DNA of 64,000 bases from Lachnospiraceae bacterium. Its GTDB lineage: Bacteria > Bacillota > Clostridia > Lachnospirales > Lachnospiraceae. The notes beneath the pieces were generated by a model, which saw only the letters and a program-made list of their open reading frames with translations, did no database searches and had not been told where the DNA came from. The DNA is taken from assembly GCA_024698705.1 (NCBI GenBank), contig JAILQX010000047.1:62001-126000 (forward strand). The letters run 5' to 3'. Shown here one piece after another: positions 9,204 through 18,574 of the stretch (within the stretch, counting starts at the first letter, position 1; every line of letters starts with the position of its first letter). A program made the position numbers and the translations under genes.

Positions 9204-12200
9204 TGGAACGGTATACCTATCAATTTGATGAGGTCAGAGGTTCTCTTGTATTTTCGGAACCGAAGATAGAACTTGAACTGAATAAGGGTGATGTTGTATC
9301 GGGGTCTTTTGACATCGAGGAGCAGAGCGGTCTGACGATGGAAGGATATGTGTATTCTTCCAATATTCGCATGCGTGTTGAAGACTCACATATAGAGGGC
9401 GACAATATCACGGTAGGTTATGAATTTGATTCGGTCGGCATGAACATCGGAGATACCCTTCGAGGCAATTTCAACATAGTCACGAACAGGGGCGAGTTCG
9501 TACTGCCGTTCACAGCTACGGTGCGAAGGAACAATATCACTTCTTCACTTGGCAATATCAAAAATCTTTTTCATTTTACGAATCTGGCAAAGAGCAACTG
9601 GGATGAAGCCATAGAGGTATTTTACAGTCCGGATTTCGATCAGATCATGTCAGGCAATGACAGCAGGTACAGAAGCCTTTACAAAGGGCTGACAGCCGGC
9701 GGCAATAAAAACTGCAACCTTGAGGAATTTCTTGTGGGGATCAACAAGAAATCCAAGGTCGAATACACACTCGACAAGGACAGTATAGTCCATGTCAATC
9801 CCAGCGATGACTTAAAAGAAACGATCAACTTAAGACGTAGCGGGTGGGGATATACGCTGATAGGAATAAAGGTGATCGGCGATTATATCAACATAGACAG
9901 GAACCGTATCAGCGGAAGTGATTTTGAAAATGACGTCTGCAGTATCGAAGTGAGCTTCGATACGTCGAAGCTTCATTCGGGCAAGAATCCCGGAAGGATC
10001 ATCTTTAAGACCATCTATGAGGAAAAGACCGTTGAAGTCGAGGTTGTGAAGAATACATTTGCGCGACGCACTTCTGCCGGTCACAAGAAGAAAGTCTTGT
10101 TCTCACTTACGAGACATTATATGGATTATACCATCAAGAAGATCAATATGAGCAAATGGCTGATGCTCACGGATGAGCTTCTCGGACACAGGGTGGACAT
10201 AGATGACGATGACATAGCGAACAGTCTGATGCAGGTACATTCGCTTATCATCCAGGAGCGTTTCAATGAAGCCAAATGGATCCTCGACAAGAGAGTCAAG
10301 AGCCGTATAGAGGAAGCGAACAACGAACTGTATTGCTATTATCTGTACATGAATGCACTCTACAGTGCTGATGATTATTACACCAAGGATATAGCTGACC
10401 AGATACAGAGCATATACAACAACGATCCTACAAACTGGCGCATATCATGGATACTTATGAAGATATCGGATGAACTGAGAAAATCTCCGGGAAAGAGATT
10501 TTCATTTTCACTCGAGCAGATCCGCATGGGTTGCTCAAGTCCGATCATATATCTGGAGGCCATAAAGGCGCTCAGCGAAAGCCCGTCGCTGCTCATGCAT
10601 CTTGAACGCGAGGAGAAACGCATACTTGTGTTCGGAGCGAAGGAGGGCATACTCACAAAGGATGTCATGGCACAGGTGTCATATCTGGTAATGAAGGTCA
10701 AGAACTTCGACAAGTCGTTACTTAAGCTGATGAGGATCATATACGACAAGACGGGAAGCGACGAGTCACTCCAGTCGGTATGTGTACAGCTGATGAAGGG
10801 CGGCAAGACCGGCCCGGAGTATTTTGAATATTACAACGAAGCGGTAGAGAGGAATTTCCCGCTTACCAAGCTTTACGAAGCATATATGATGTCGATGGAT
10901 ATACGCAGGGATGAGCCGATACCGAAGCGCGTACTCATGTATTTCTCATTCCAGTCGGAACTTCCGCCCAAGCAGAATGCATATCTCTATGCGTATATCG
11001 TAAAAAACAAAGAAGAGATACAGGATATCTATCTTGCATGCAAGGATAATATAGACAGGTTTGTGCTCAAGCAGCTCTATCAGGAAAGGATAGACCGCAA
11101 CCTCGCGTATCTTTACAGCGAGATAATACTTGAGGAAATGGATACCGAGGACAACCTGAAACAGTTTTCATCATTGCTGTTCAAGCATCTTCTTACGACT
11201 GATGACAGGAAATGTGTCAGGGCAATAGTCATAGATGACAGATTAAAGGATGAAAAGGTATATCCGTTAAGCGGAGGGCAGGCATTTGTCGCTCTTCTCA
11301 ATCCGGACTCGACGATACTTTTGGAGGATGAACTAGGTAACAGATTCTATAAGACAAAGGAGTATTCGACCGAAAAATTCTTCCTGCCGGGCAGGGTAAT
11401 GGGAAGAATGGAAAATGATGTGACCGACAATCTCGAGTACGATCTGTTTGTATGTGAAGACAGTCCGGATTTTCTTATCATATCCGATCAGAATGTGGAC
11501 AGATACAGATTCATCGAGAGCAACGAGGCGGTGGATGATGAATACAGGGGCAGGCTCAGACTGCCGCTCATAAGATACTACATGGAAAAGGATGACACAA
11601 AGGAAGTCGATGAGATACTGAACCATGTAGGATACGATGATATAGGTTACAAGGATTACAATGAACTCATCAGAACTATGCTTATCCGCGGAATGTATGA
11701 CAGAGCGTTGGATTTTGTGATCCGTTTCGGTGTTGAGAACATCGAACCTAAGATACTCGTGAGACTCACGGGCAGACTGCTCGAGAGAGACGGGTATGTG
11801 GAGAAAAATGAGATGACATATGCGCTAATGAGCGCATTTGACAGAGGAAAATACGACGATCACGGACTGAGTTATCTGACAAGATTTTACAGGGGTCCGA
11901 TAAAGACTCTAAGAAATATCTGGAAGTCAGCCAATAACTTCTATACCGAAACCTATGAGATATGCGAGCGCATGATCATACAGACGCTTGAAACCGGTGC
12001 ATACATCGGAGAAGAGGCGCTTGTCTTAAAGCAATATGTGGAAGGCGGAGCGCGCGTGGAAGTCGAGATGAAGTTTTTGTCGTATTATTCCCACGAATTC
12101 TTTGTCAAGGGCAGACCGGTGGACAGCTACATGTTTAGTGAGATCGAGCGGCTATACAGACGTGAGGGAGAGATCAGCGACGTATGCATGCTGGCATGGC

Positions 12201-12751
12201 TTAAGTTCATGGCGGAGGAACGCGACAGGGGAACGCAGCCTGATGAAGACGATATCGGCATGATAAGCGATGCATTGTGGTATTTGGTCATCAAGAAGGG
12301 TATCATTTTTCCGTTTTTTGCGACATTCAAGGATATATCCGCGGTGGCGGCCCAGATAAGCAATCAGACACTTGTCGAATACAAAGGCACACCCGAAGTA
12401 AAGACAGTGATCAATTATGTAATAAGCAAGGACCGGGAAGAAAACGGCGGGTACAGCAGAGAGGAAATGACAGACATGTACGGCGGTATATATGTCAAGG
12501 CTTTCCTGCTGTATTTCGGAGAATCACTGCAGTATTACATAACGGAGGAGCACGGCGGAGTCGAGCAGTTTACGGAAAGCGAGACAAGAAGCCTTACGGA
12601 GACTGCCGGAGACAGTGACAACAACAGATACTCGCTTGTCAATGATATAGCGGTGGCCGATACTCTCAAGGATTATGACACCACTATGAGACTGCTAGAA
12701 GAATATAAATACAAGGAATATCTGGTAAACAGCATTTTTGATGCCCAGTGA
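9203..12751 (+). CDS. Giant Ig-like / helical-repeat protein of unknown function (DUF5717-like)
   Basis: The 1182-residue protein has no signal peptide or membrane segment and is probably cytoplasmic. Residues 1 to about 290 look like two or three beta-sandwich (Ig-like) domains, rich in alternating hydrophobics and Gly turns (GDVVSGSFDIEEQSG; IGDTLRGNFNIVTNRGEF). From about 295 on it is mostly helical with irregular TPR/HEAT-like spacing, interrupted by a beta-rich segment around residues 670-790 (VYPLSGGQAFVALLNPDS). From memory it resembles the Lachnospiraceae family called DUF5717; that match needs a search. It is the first gene of a tight operon (25, 8 and -14 bases between genes). It has no catalytic motif that I recognise and may act as a scaffold. 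Confidence 0.6.
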   Translation: MERYTYQFDEVRGSLVFSEPKIELELNKGDVVSGSFDIEEQSGLTMEGYVYSSNIRMRVEDSHIEGDNITVGYEFDSVGMNIGDTLRGNFNIVTNRGEFVLPFTATVRRNNITSSLGNIKNLFHFTNLAKSNWDEAIEVFYSPDFDQIMSGNDSRYRSLYKGLTAGGNKNCNLEEFLVGINKKSKVEYTLDKDSIVHVNPSDDLKETINLRRSGWGYTLIGIKVIGDYINIDRNRISGSDFENDVCSIEVSFDTSKLHSGKNPGRIIFKTIYEEKTVEVEVVKNTFARRTSAGHKKKVLFSLTRHYMDYTIKKINMSKWLMLTDELLGHRVDIDDDDIANSLMQVHSLIIQERFNEAKWILDKRVKSRIEEANNELYCYYLYMNALYSADDYYTKDIADQIQSIYNNDPTNWRISWILMKISDELRKSPGKRFSFSLEQIRMGCSSPIIYLEAIKALSESPSLLMHLEREEKRILVFGAKEGILTKDVMAQVSYLVMKVKNFDKSLLKLMRIIYDKTGSDESLQSVCVQLMKGGKTGPEYFEYYNEAVERNFPLTKLYEAYMMSMDIRRDEPIPKRVLMYFSFQSELPPKQNAYLYAYIVKNKEEIQDIYLACKDNIDRFVLKQLYQERIDRNLAYLYSEIILEEMDTEDNLKQFSSLLFKHLLTTDDRKCVRAIVIDDRLKDEKVYPLSGGQAFVALLNPDSTILLEDELGNRFYKTKEYSTEKFFLPGRVMGRMENDVTDNLEYDLFVCEDSPDFLIISDQNVDRYRFIESNEAVDDEYRGRLRLPLIRYYMEKDDTKEVDEILNHVGYDDIGYKDYNELIRTMLIRGMYDRALDFVIRFGVENIEPKILVRLTGRLLERDGYVEKNEMTYALMSAFDRGKYDDHGLSYLTRFYRGPIKTLRNIWKSANNFYTETYEICERMIIQTLETGAYIGEEALVLKQYVEGGARVEVEMKFLSYYSHEFFVKGRPVDSYMFSEIERLYRREGEISDVCMLAWLKFMAEERDRGTQPDEDDIGMISDALWYLVIKKGIIFPFFATFKDISAVAAQISNQTLVEYKGTPEVKTVINYVISKDREENGGYSREEMTDMYGGIYVKAFLLYFGESLQYYITEEHGGVEQFTESETRSLTETAGDSDNNRYSLVNDIAVADTLKDYDTTMRLLEEYKYKEYLVNSIFDAQ

Positions 12752-12775
12752 TACGGATAGGACCGGAGAAAGGTT

Positions 12776-14020
12776 ATGTTTGGCTTAGGCGAAAAATATG
12801 TCGTTGGATACGACCTTTCAAATGAATATGCGCAGATCAGTTACATGACTCTCAGGGATGATATGCCCACAACCGTTTCGCTCACGAGCGGGGCCGAGGA
12901 CTATAACATTCCGGCCTGTCTCTTCAAAAGAAGTGAGGTCAACCAGTGGTTCTACGGTAAAGAGGCCATAAACTACAAAGAGGTTGAAGATGGAGAACTG
13001 GTGGAAGGATTATGGGAAAGAGCACTGGTCGGCGAAAAGATAAAAGTCGTCAATGATGAATTCGATCCGGTGGCATTGCTTGCGCTTTTTGTCAAAAGAA
13101 GTCTCGCATTGCTGGGGGGCATACGGCCCGACAGGATAGCGGGCATGATGTTTACGGTTCCCGAACTGACAAAGAGGGCTCTCGAGGTTCTTGAAACGGT
13201 GACCGGAGTGCTCGGAATGAAGAATACAAGGGTCAGTTTTGAAGGACGTGACGAAAGCATATTTTATTATGTGATCCATCAGCCTGCCGAGCTCTGGAAG
13301 CATGATGCATATGTATATGATTTTTCCGATAACAGCTTAAAGGGCTACAGATTCCATATCAACAGAAATGCCACACCGGCGGTTGCCATGGTCGATCGCA
13401 GGGATTACGGCATCAAATACGGTGATGTCAACAAGGATGAAGCATTTCTTGAGACAGTAAAAAATGATATGGAGGGAAGCGTTGTATCGCTTGCCTATCT
13501 CATAGGAAAAGGCTTTGAGGATGACTGGTGCAGGGAATCCCTCAGGGAGTTATGCAGAAACAGAAGGGCATTCAAGGGCAACAATCTCTACAGCAAGGGT
13601 GCCTGTTATGCAATGATGGAAAAGATGGTCGATTCGGATATGAGCAGGGCACTCATATTTCTTGGCAAGGATAAGCTGAAGGCCAATATCGGGATGAATG
13701 TCACAAAGGCCGGTGAAGAATCGTATTTTGCGATCCTCGACGGAGGAGAGAACTGGTACGATGCAAAGAAGGAATTCGATGTGATCCCGGAGAGAGGCAA
13801 CAGCTTTGAGATAACGGTCACGCCTCTTGACGGGATGAATATAAGAAACATAGAGATAGTGATCGACGGACTGATCATAAAGGAATTAAAGACGACAAGA
13901 CTGCATCTTAAATTTTTTATGGAGAGCGAAAACATGCTCAGGATATGTGCGACCGATATGGGTTTCGGTGAGATATATCCGACTACGTACAGATTATTTA
14001 CCAAGCAGATAGAGATCTGA
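12776..14020 (+). CDS. Hsp70/actin-fold (ASKHA) protein, DUF5716-like
   Basis: The 414-residue protein shows the ASKHA plan. A phosphate-1-like strand-turn is YVVGYDLSNEYAQISY (residues 8-23; compare IGIDLGTTNS of DnaK), followed by WFYGKEA (compare VGEEA), then IAGMMFTVPELTKRALEV (compare the VPAYF region). A phosphate-2-like strand, VYDFSDNSLKGY, lacks the usual GGG. YSKGACYAMMEK corresponds to the GAA adenosine-side motif. The last 100 residues look like a beta-sandwich. Several catalytic glycines are replaced, so ATP hydrolysis is doubtful although nucleotide binding is possible. SD GGAGAAAGG precedes the ATG. From memory it corresponds to DUF5716. Its neighbours suggest it is the core of a multi-protein complex. 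Confidence 0.65.
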   Translation: MFGLGEKYVVGYDLSNEYAQISYMTLRDDMPTTVSLTSGAEDYNIPACLFKRSEVNQWFYGKEAINYKEVEDGELVEGLWERALVGEKIKVVNDEFDPVALLALFVKRSLALLGGIRPDRIAGMMFTVPELTKRALEVLETVTGVLGMKNTRVSFEGRDESIFYYVIHQPAELWKHDAYVYDFSDNSLKGYRFHINRNATPAVAMVDRRDYGIKYGDVNKDEAFLETVKNDMEGSVVSLAYLIGKGFEDDWCRESLRELCRNRRAFKGNNLYSKGACYAMMEKMVDSDMSRALIFLGKDKLKANIGMNVTKAGEESYFAILDGGENWYDAKKEFDVIPERGNSFEITVTPLDGMNIRNIEIVIDGLIIKELKTTRLHLKFFMESENMLRICATDMGFGEIYPTTYRLFTKQIEI

Positions 14021-14028
14021 GGAATGAT

Positions 14029-14862
14029 ATGGGCAACGTGATATTGTGCGCGGGAGCGCTCGTCAAAAATTCATATTATGTGAAAGAGGCGTGCATACGT
14101 CTGTTTTCTGCAGAAGAACTGTGCTATTACGTGTACCATTATGCCTATCTCCTGACAGATGATTTTGTATCGGACAAGCTGGTCAGATGGGTACGTGAAG
14201 AACTCAAACTCGAAAAGACGGCCGATAAGATCGAGAGTATAAGAAACAAGAAAAATGCACTTGAGAATCTGGTGAGGATACTTAATAACGAGATAGGATA
14301 TTATTCCGAGGAAGAATGGAAGGGCCTGATAGCGGAGATAGAGAACAGCAGCACCATGTCCTATGAGGAGAGACGCAAGGTGAGAGCGGACGGACTCCTT
14401 TCGGGAGGTAAGTTCTCACAGGCACTTGAGGAATATGAGAACATAATCCGTGAAGAAAAGATAGATGATGACAGGATGAGGGCAGGCATTTACCACAATA
14501 TGGGAGTATGCTCGGCAAAACTGTTTTTATTTGAACGCGCGGCACATTATCTAGAGGAGGCATACAACGCATACGCCAATACGGAGAGCTATCATGAGAT
14601 GCTCTGCGCGATGAAGATGTATATGGAGCCGACCGAGTATCTGAATTATCTTTCCGAACATAAGGAAAGTTACGAGGATTCGCTCGAAGTCGAGAGAAAG
14701 TTTGAGATACTCAAGCTCAGCTGGGGTGAACAGGCCGCATACAAATATTTCAGGGAACTGGAAAGACAGAAGGAAGACGGAGGCTCGTATTACGAAAGCG
14801 TCGACAGACTGGTCGATGATGTGAAGGAAACATACAGGGGATACATAAATGGAAGTTGGTAA
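14029..14862 (+). CDS. TPR-like helical protein of the four-gene operon
   Basis: The 277-residue, all-helical, soluble protein starts 9 bases after the ASKHA gene, with GAGGAATGAT as the ribosome-binding site. Residues about 115-200 read as tetratricopeptide-like helices: ADGLLSGGKFSQALEEYENI, then GIYHNMGVCSAKLFLFERAA, then HYLEEAYNAY, with the small/large residue pattern of TPRs. The N-terminal 100 residues (CYYVYHYAYLLTDDFVSDKL) form a separate helical domain. A TPR protein beside an Hsp70-like protein is reminiscent of a co-chaperone, but this is inference. Its last 14 bases overlap the next gene. Confidence 0.6.
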   Translation: MGNVILCAGALVKNSYYVKEACIRLFSAEELCYYVYHYAYLLTDDFVSDKLVRWVREELKLEKTADKIESIRNKKNALENLVRILNNEIGYYSEEEWKGLIAEIENSSTMSYEERRKVRADGLLSGGKFSQALEEYENIIREEKIDDDRMRAGIYHNMGVCSAKLFLFERAAHYLEEAYNAYANTESYHEMLCAMKMYMEPTEYLNYLSEHKESYEDSLEVERKFEILKLSWGEQAAYKYFRELERQKEDGGSYYESVDRLVDDVKETYRGYINGSW

Positions 14863-16066
14863 GGGCTTTTTCAAAAGACTCTTCAAAAAAGAATATGAGG
14901 ATGATGACGATCTCTTTACCGAATATGAGATAGATTACGACAAAGAGGACAGTTATACATGGAACTGGGATAATCTGATCAATGACAGGCATCTTCTGAA
15001 ACTCAGCGATGATGTCCAGAGAGAGAAATATATCAGAAGCCTTGTGGAGCAGGTCAAGGATGCCAGTGACAACATGGATAAGCTGAGTGAGGAATACAAT
15101 TCCGTGACCGCGACGCTAAAGGACATGGATGAACTTGAGGCACTTCCGAGACACGAACTGAACGCCCTGCGTGAGATCGCGGAAGAGATGATCACTCTTG
15201 AAAATGAGAGGAGAAAATACCGCAAGACCAAGGCGGCAATGACCGATGAGCAGTTCAGGGCACTGGAGAGATTTGCAGACAGCATGCCCGGGGCATATGA
15301 TGATGTCAAAGAGGCGGAAGAGCAAAGGACAAAGATCAAGGGTGATCTTAAAAAGCTTGATGATGAGAAGCAGGGCTACATGTACAGAAATCATGAGCTG
15401 AAAAAAGAGATCGCCAACGAAAGAGGCATGATGGTGATCTGCCTGTTTGCGGCTGCAGTATGCATAGTGATGCTCCTGGTATTACAATTCGGTTTTAAGA
15501 TGGACACAAAGATCGGATACATACTCATCGCGCTTTTTATCGCGGTGGCCATCACATTTATCTATATGAGATTCCTGGATTCCTCAAAGGAACTGAAGAA
15601 GATCCATCGCAGTATCAACAGACTGATACTTTTACAGAATACCGTGACCATCAGATATGTGAACAACAAACATCTGCTGGATTATCTCTATACAAAGTAC
15701 AATACAACAAGCGCAAAGGAACTCGGAAAGATCTGGGACGCATACGAGGAAGAGCGTGAAAAACGTGCCCAGAACGAGGATAACGAGAAACAGCTGCTCG
15801 CACTCCAGCAGGAGTACAAGAAGAACCTGAAGCGATACAGACTGAACGATATCCATACATGGGTACACAATCCGCTTGCTGTCACGGATCATAAGGAAAT
15901 GGTGGAGGTGAGACATTCCTACATCCTGAGAAGACAGAAACTCAGGGCACAGATGGATTACAACAAGCGTCTCGCAAAGGAAGGTGAGACCGAGATAAGG
16001 GAGCTCATACAGGAATATCCGAGGTATTCGGGAGAAGTCATGGAGATGCTCGGAAGGTATTCCTGA
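14849..16066 (+). CDS. Membrane-anchored coiled-coil protein of the four-gene operon
   Basis: The 405-residue protein begins with a basic/amphipathic segment (KGFFKRLFKKEY) and an acidic patch, followed by coiled coil (about residues 55-190). Two membrane segments (about 192-212, MVICLFAAAVCIVMLLVLQF; about 221-241, IGYILIALFIAVAITFIYM) are joined by a short loop, and a second coiled coil runs to the C-terminus (about 245-400). Both long arms should face the cytoplasm, so it could tether the preceding soluble proteins to the membrane. The 14-base overlap with the TPR gene implies coupled translation. I do not recognise a named family. Confidence 0.6.
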   Translation: MEVGKGFFKRLFKKEYEDDDDLFTEYEIDYDKEDSYTWNWDNLINDRHLLKLSDDVQREKYIRSLVEQVKDASDNMDKLSEEYNSVTATLKDMDELEALPRHELNALREIAEEMITLENERRKYRKTKAAMTDEQFRALERFADSMPGAYDDVKEAEEQRTKIKGDLKKLDDEKQGYMYRNHELKKEIANERGMMVICLFAAAVCIVMLLVLQFGFKMDTKIGYILIALFIAVAITFIYMRFLDSSKELKKIHRSINRLILLQNTVTIRYVNNKHLLDYLYTKYNTTSAKELGKIWDAYEEEREKRAQNEDNEKQLLALQQEYKKNLKRYRLNDIHTWVHNPLAVTDHKEMVEVRHSYILRRQKLRAQMDYNKRLAKEGETEIRELIQEYPRYSGEVMEMLGRYS

Positions 16067-16102
16067 TAATGCGGACAGATCCCGCACATACAGCTGGTAT
16101 CC

Positions 16103-16131
16103 TTGACGTAAATGCCGGCAGGTGATACTAT
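16103..16131 (+). promoter_or_regulatory. Promoter of the amino-acid ABC operon
   Basis: TTGACG (16103-16108), a 17-bp spacer and TACTAT (16126-16131) lie about 40 bases before the binding-protein start. Confidence 0.6.
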
Positions 16132-16171
16132 AGACGGGTTCTGAAAGAATAAATATTTACGGAGGATCATT

Positions 16172-17041
16172 ATGAAAAGATTATTGGCACTTATGGTTGC
16201 CGGCGTTATGACACTCGGTCTGATCGCCTGCAACGATGCAAAGACTGAAACACAGGAAACACCGGAAACCGTAACCGAGGAAGAAACTGACGGTACATCA
16301 GATGCAAAGGCAGAGGATACAGGCGACAGAACGACATTCACGGTCGGCTTCGACGCTGAGTTCCCCCCTTACGGTTACATGGATGACAACGGCGAATATA
16401 CCGGATTTGACCTCGAACTCGCAGAAGAAGTATGCAAGAGAAAAGGCTGGGAACTTGTAAAGCAGCCCATAGACTGGGATGCAAAGGATATGGAGCTTTC
16501 ATCTGGCGCAATCGACTGTATCTGGAACGGCTTTACGATCAACGGAAGAGAAGATGATTATACATTCTCTGTTCCTTACGTAGACAACAGCCAGGTATAT
16601 GTCGTAAAGGAAGGCTCTGACATAAAGAGCGAGGCCGATATGGCAGGAAAGGTAGTCGGAGTACAGGCCGATTCTTCCGCACTTGCAGCACTTGAGGATG
16701 CTGAAGGCAAGGCAGATCTTGCGGCAACATTTGCAGATCTTGTACAGTTCGCCGATTACAATACGGGCTTCATGAACCTTGAGTCAGGTGCGATCGATGT
16801 GCTTGCACTCGATATAGGTGTTGCAAATTACCAGATCTCTTCAAGGGACGGCGGTTATGTTATCCTCGACGAGCAGCTTGCAACTGAGCAGTATGGAATC
16901 GGGTTCCTAAAGGGCAATGATGCGCTTAAGGATGAAGTTGAAGCAACACTTATGGAAATGGTAAATGACGGAACATTCATGCAGATAGCAGAGAAGTATT
17001 CCGATTACGGACTTAAGGAAAGCGTTTGCCTCGGCAAATAA
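16172..17041 (+). CDS. Polar amino-acid ABC transporter, substrate-binding lipoprotein
   Basis: The 289-residue protein has a lipoprotein signal ending in the lipobox LIAC (Cys20), an acidic Thr/Glu linker, and a bilobed SBP_bac_3 domain beginning FTVGFDAEFPPYGYMDDNG and followed by GFDLELAEEVCKRKGWE, both typical of this family. It should capture an amino acid (possibly cystine, glutamine or a charged one; not decidable here) outside the membrane and deliver it to the permease encoded next. SD GGAGG precedes the ATG by 7 bases. The three genes 16172-18526 make a complete importer. Confidence 0.9.
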   Translation: MKRLLALMVAGVMTLGLIACNDAKTETQETPETVTEEETDGTSDAKAEDTGDRTTFTVGFDAEFPPYGYMDDNGEYTGFDLELAEEVCKRKGWELVKQPIDWDAKDMELSSGAIDCIWNGFTINGREDDYTFSVPYVDNSQVYVVKEGSDIKSEADMAGKVVGVQADSSALAALEDAEGKADLAATFADLVQFADYNTGFMNLESGAIDVLALDIGVANYQISSRDGGYVILDEQLATEQYGIGFLKGNDALKDEVEATLMEMVNDGTFMQIAEKYSDYGLKESVCLGK

Positions 17042-17095
17042 AGATTTATCGTGGAAGCGTCCGTTTACCGGAAATACAGAAAATAAGAGGGTTAT

Positions 17096-17746
17096 ATGAT
17101 AGATTCTACTATGTTGGCACAGCTTGGAAGCGGGATGATAAGATCGGTGGAGATATTCTTTCTCACACTGCTGTTTTCATTGCCGCTCGGAATGCTTGTC
17201 GCATTGGGAAGAATGTCAAGATTTAAGATACTGAGTGCTGTCATAAAGGTGTACATCGCTATCATGCGGGGTACACCTCTTATGCTGCAATTGATAGTGG
17301 TTTATTTTGCGCCGTATTATGTATTTGGACTGAACATATCTTCAGGTTTCAGATTTACGGCCGTGATAATCGCATTTTCGATAAATTATGCCGCATACTT
17401 TGCGGAAATATTCCGGGCGGGCATTCAGTCGATACCGGTCGGCCAGACGGAGGCTGCAAAGATACTGGGCTACAGTCATGCACAGACTTTCATGAAGATC
17501 ATACTTCCTCAGGTCATCAAGCGCGTCATACCGCCTGTGACCAATGAGACCATAACACTTGTAAAGGACACATCTCTTTCATTTGTCTTAAGCGTGACTG
17601 AGATGTTCACGATAGCCAAGCAGATCGGAGCCAAGACGGCCAGCATAACACCGCTGATGGTCGCAGGACTTTTTTATTTTATATTCAACTATGTTGTTGC
17701 GTTCGGTATGGACTACTTTGAGAAAAAGATGTCCTATTTCAGATAG
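17096..17746 (+). CDS. Polar amino-acid ABC transporter permease
   Basis: The 216-residue HisM/GlnP-type permease has an N-terminal TM followed by the conserved IMRGTPLMLQLIVVYF segment and the EAA loop (EAAKILGYSHAQTFMKIILPQ) that docks on the ATPase. About five membrane helices are visible. A single permease gene suggests a homodimer. It is 54 bases behind the binding protein and 9 bases before the ATPase gene. Confidence 0.92.
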   Translation: MIDSTMLAQLGSGMIRSVEIFFLTLLFSLPLGMLVALGRMSRFKILSAVIKVYIAIMRGTPLMLQLIVVYFAPYYVFGLNISSGFRFTAVIIAFSINYAAYFAEIFRAGIQSIPVGQTEAAKILGYSHAQTFMKIILPQVIKRVIPPVTNETITLVKDTSLSFVLSVTEMFTIAKQIGAKTASITPLMVAGLFYFIFNYVVAFGMDYFEKKMSYFR

Positions 17747-17755
17747 GAGACCTGC

Positions 17756-18526
17756 ATGGAAAATGATATATTGCTTGAAATAAAAAATTTAAGAAAAAGC
17801 TTTGACAGTCTTGAAGTCATAAAGGATTTTTCGCTGCAGGTAAGAGAGGGAGAGGTCGTTTCGATCATAGGCCCGAGCGGTTCGGGCAAATCCACGATAC
17901 TCAGATGCGCCACGCTTCTTGAAAAGATGGACGGCGGAAGTCTGGAGTATGTGGGACATAAGCTCGCATGGGATAATGACGGCAGGATGGAATATGCCGA
18001 CAAGAAGGAGCTTAAGAAATGTCATGAGTATTTCGGTCTGGTTTTCCAGAATTTCAACCTGTTCCCGCACTATACCGTGATGCAGAATATAACCGATGCG
18101 CCGGTGAGAGTATGCAAGATCCCTAAGGAAAAGGCTGTCCAAAAGGCAGAAGAACTGCTCATGAAACTAGGCCTTGAGGATAAGGCCGATTATTATCCGC
18201 ATCAGCTGAGCGGCGGTCAGCAGCAACGTGTTTCAATAGCAAGAGCGCTCGCGCTTGAACCCAGGGTGCTTTTCTTTGACGAGCCTACAAGTGCACTGGA
18301 CCCCGAGCTTACGGGGGAAGTTCTCAAGGTCATCAAGCAGCTTGCCGAGGCCCATATGACCATGATAATCGTTACACATGAGATGCAGTTTGCAAGAGAA
18401 GTATCCAACAGGATCGTCTTCATGGAGCACGGAGTGATACAGGCGATGGGAACGCCGAAGGAACTTTTTGAGGGCGAAGAGACCAATGAAAGACTTAAGG
18501 AATTCGTGGGCAAATTTGCGGTTTGA
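17756..18526 (+). CDS. Polar amino-acid ABC transporter, ATP-binding protein
   Basis: The 256-residue ABC ATPase has Walker [10 protein letters not shown] (about residues 42-50), a Q-loop in [11 protein letters not shown], signature [15 protein letters not shown], Walker [14 protein letters not shown] and the switch His in IVTHEM. The length and the [14 protein letters not shown] segment fit the GlnQ/HisP subfamily. A small insertion ([16 protein letters not shown]) between Walker A and the Q-loop is common in this group. It energises import by the neighbouring permease. The stop codon overlaps the -35 box of the next promoter. Confidence 0.93.
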   Translation: MENDILLEIKNLRKSFDSLEVIKDFSLQVREGEVVSIIGPSGSGKSTILRCATLLEKMDGGSLEYVGHKLAWDNDGRMEYADKKELKKCHEYFGLVFQNFNLFPHYTVMQNITDAPVRVCKIPKEKAVQKAEELLMKLGLEDKADYYPHQLSGGQQQRVSIARALALEPRVLFFDEPTSALDPELTGEVLKVIKQLAEAHMTMIIVTHEMQFAREVSNRIVFMEHGVIQAMGTPKELFEGEETNERLKEFVGKFAV

Positions 18527-18551
18527 TTTAAGCGTATGAAACAGCTATAAT
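18523..18551 (+). promoter_or_regulatory. Promoter of the GGDEF/EAL gene
   Basis: TTGATT (18523-18528), a 17-bp spacer and consensus TATAAT (18546-18551). The -35 box overlaps the stop codon of the ABC ATPase gene. Confidence 0.75.
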
Positions 18552-18574
18552 ATGGATAGTGGGGTGCTGTGTGT

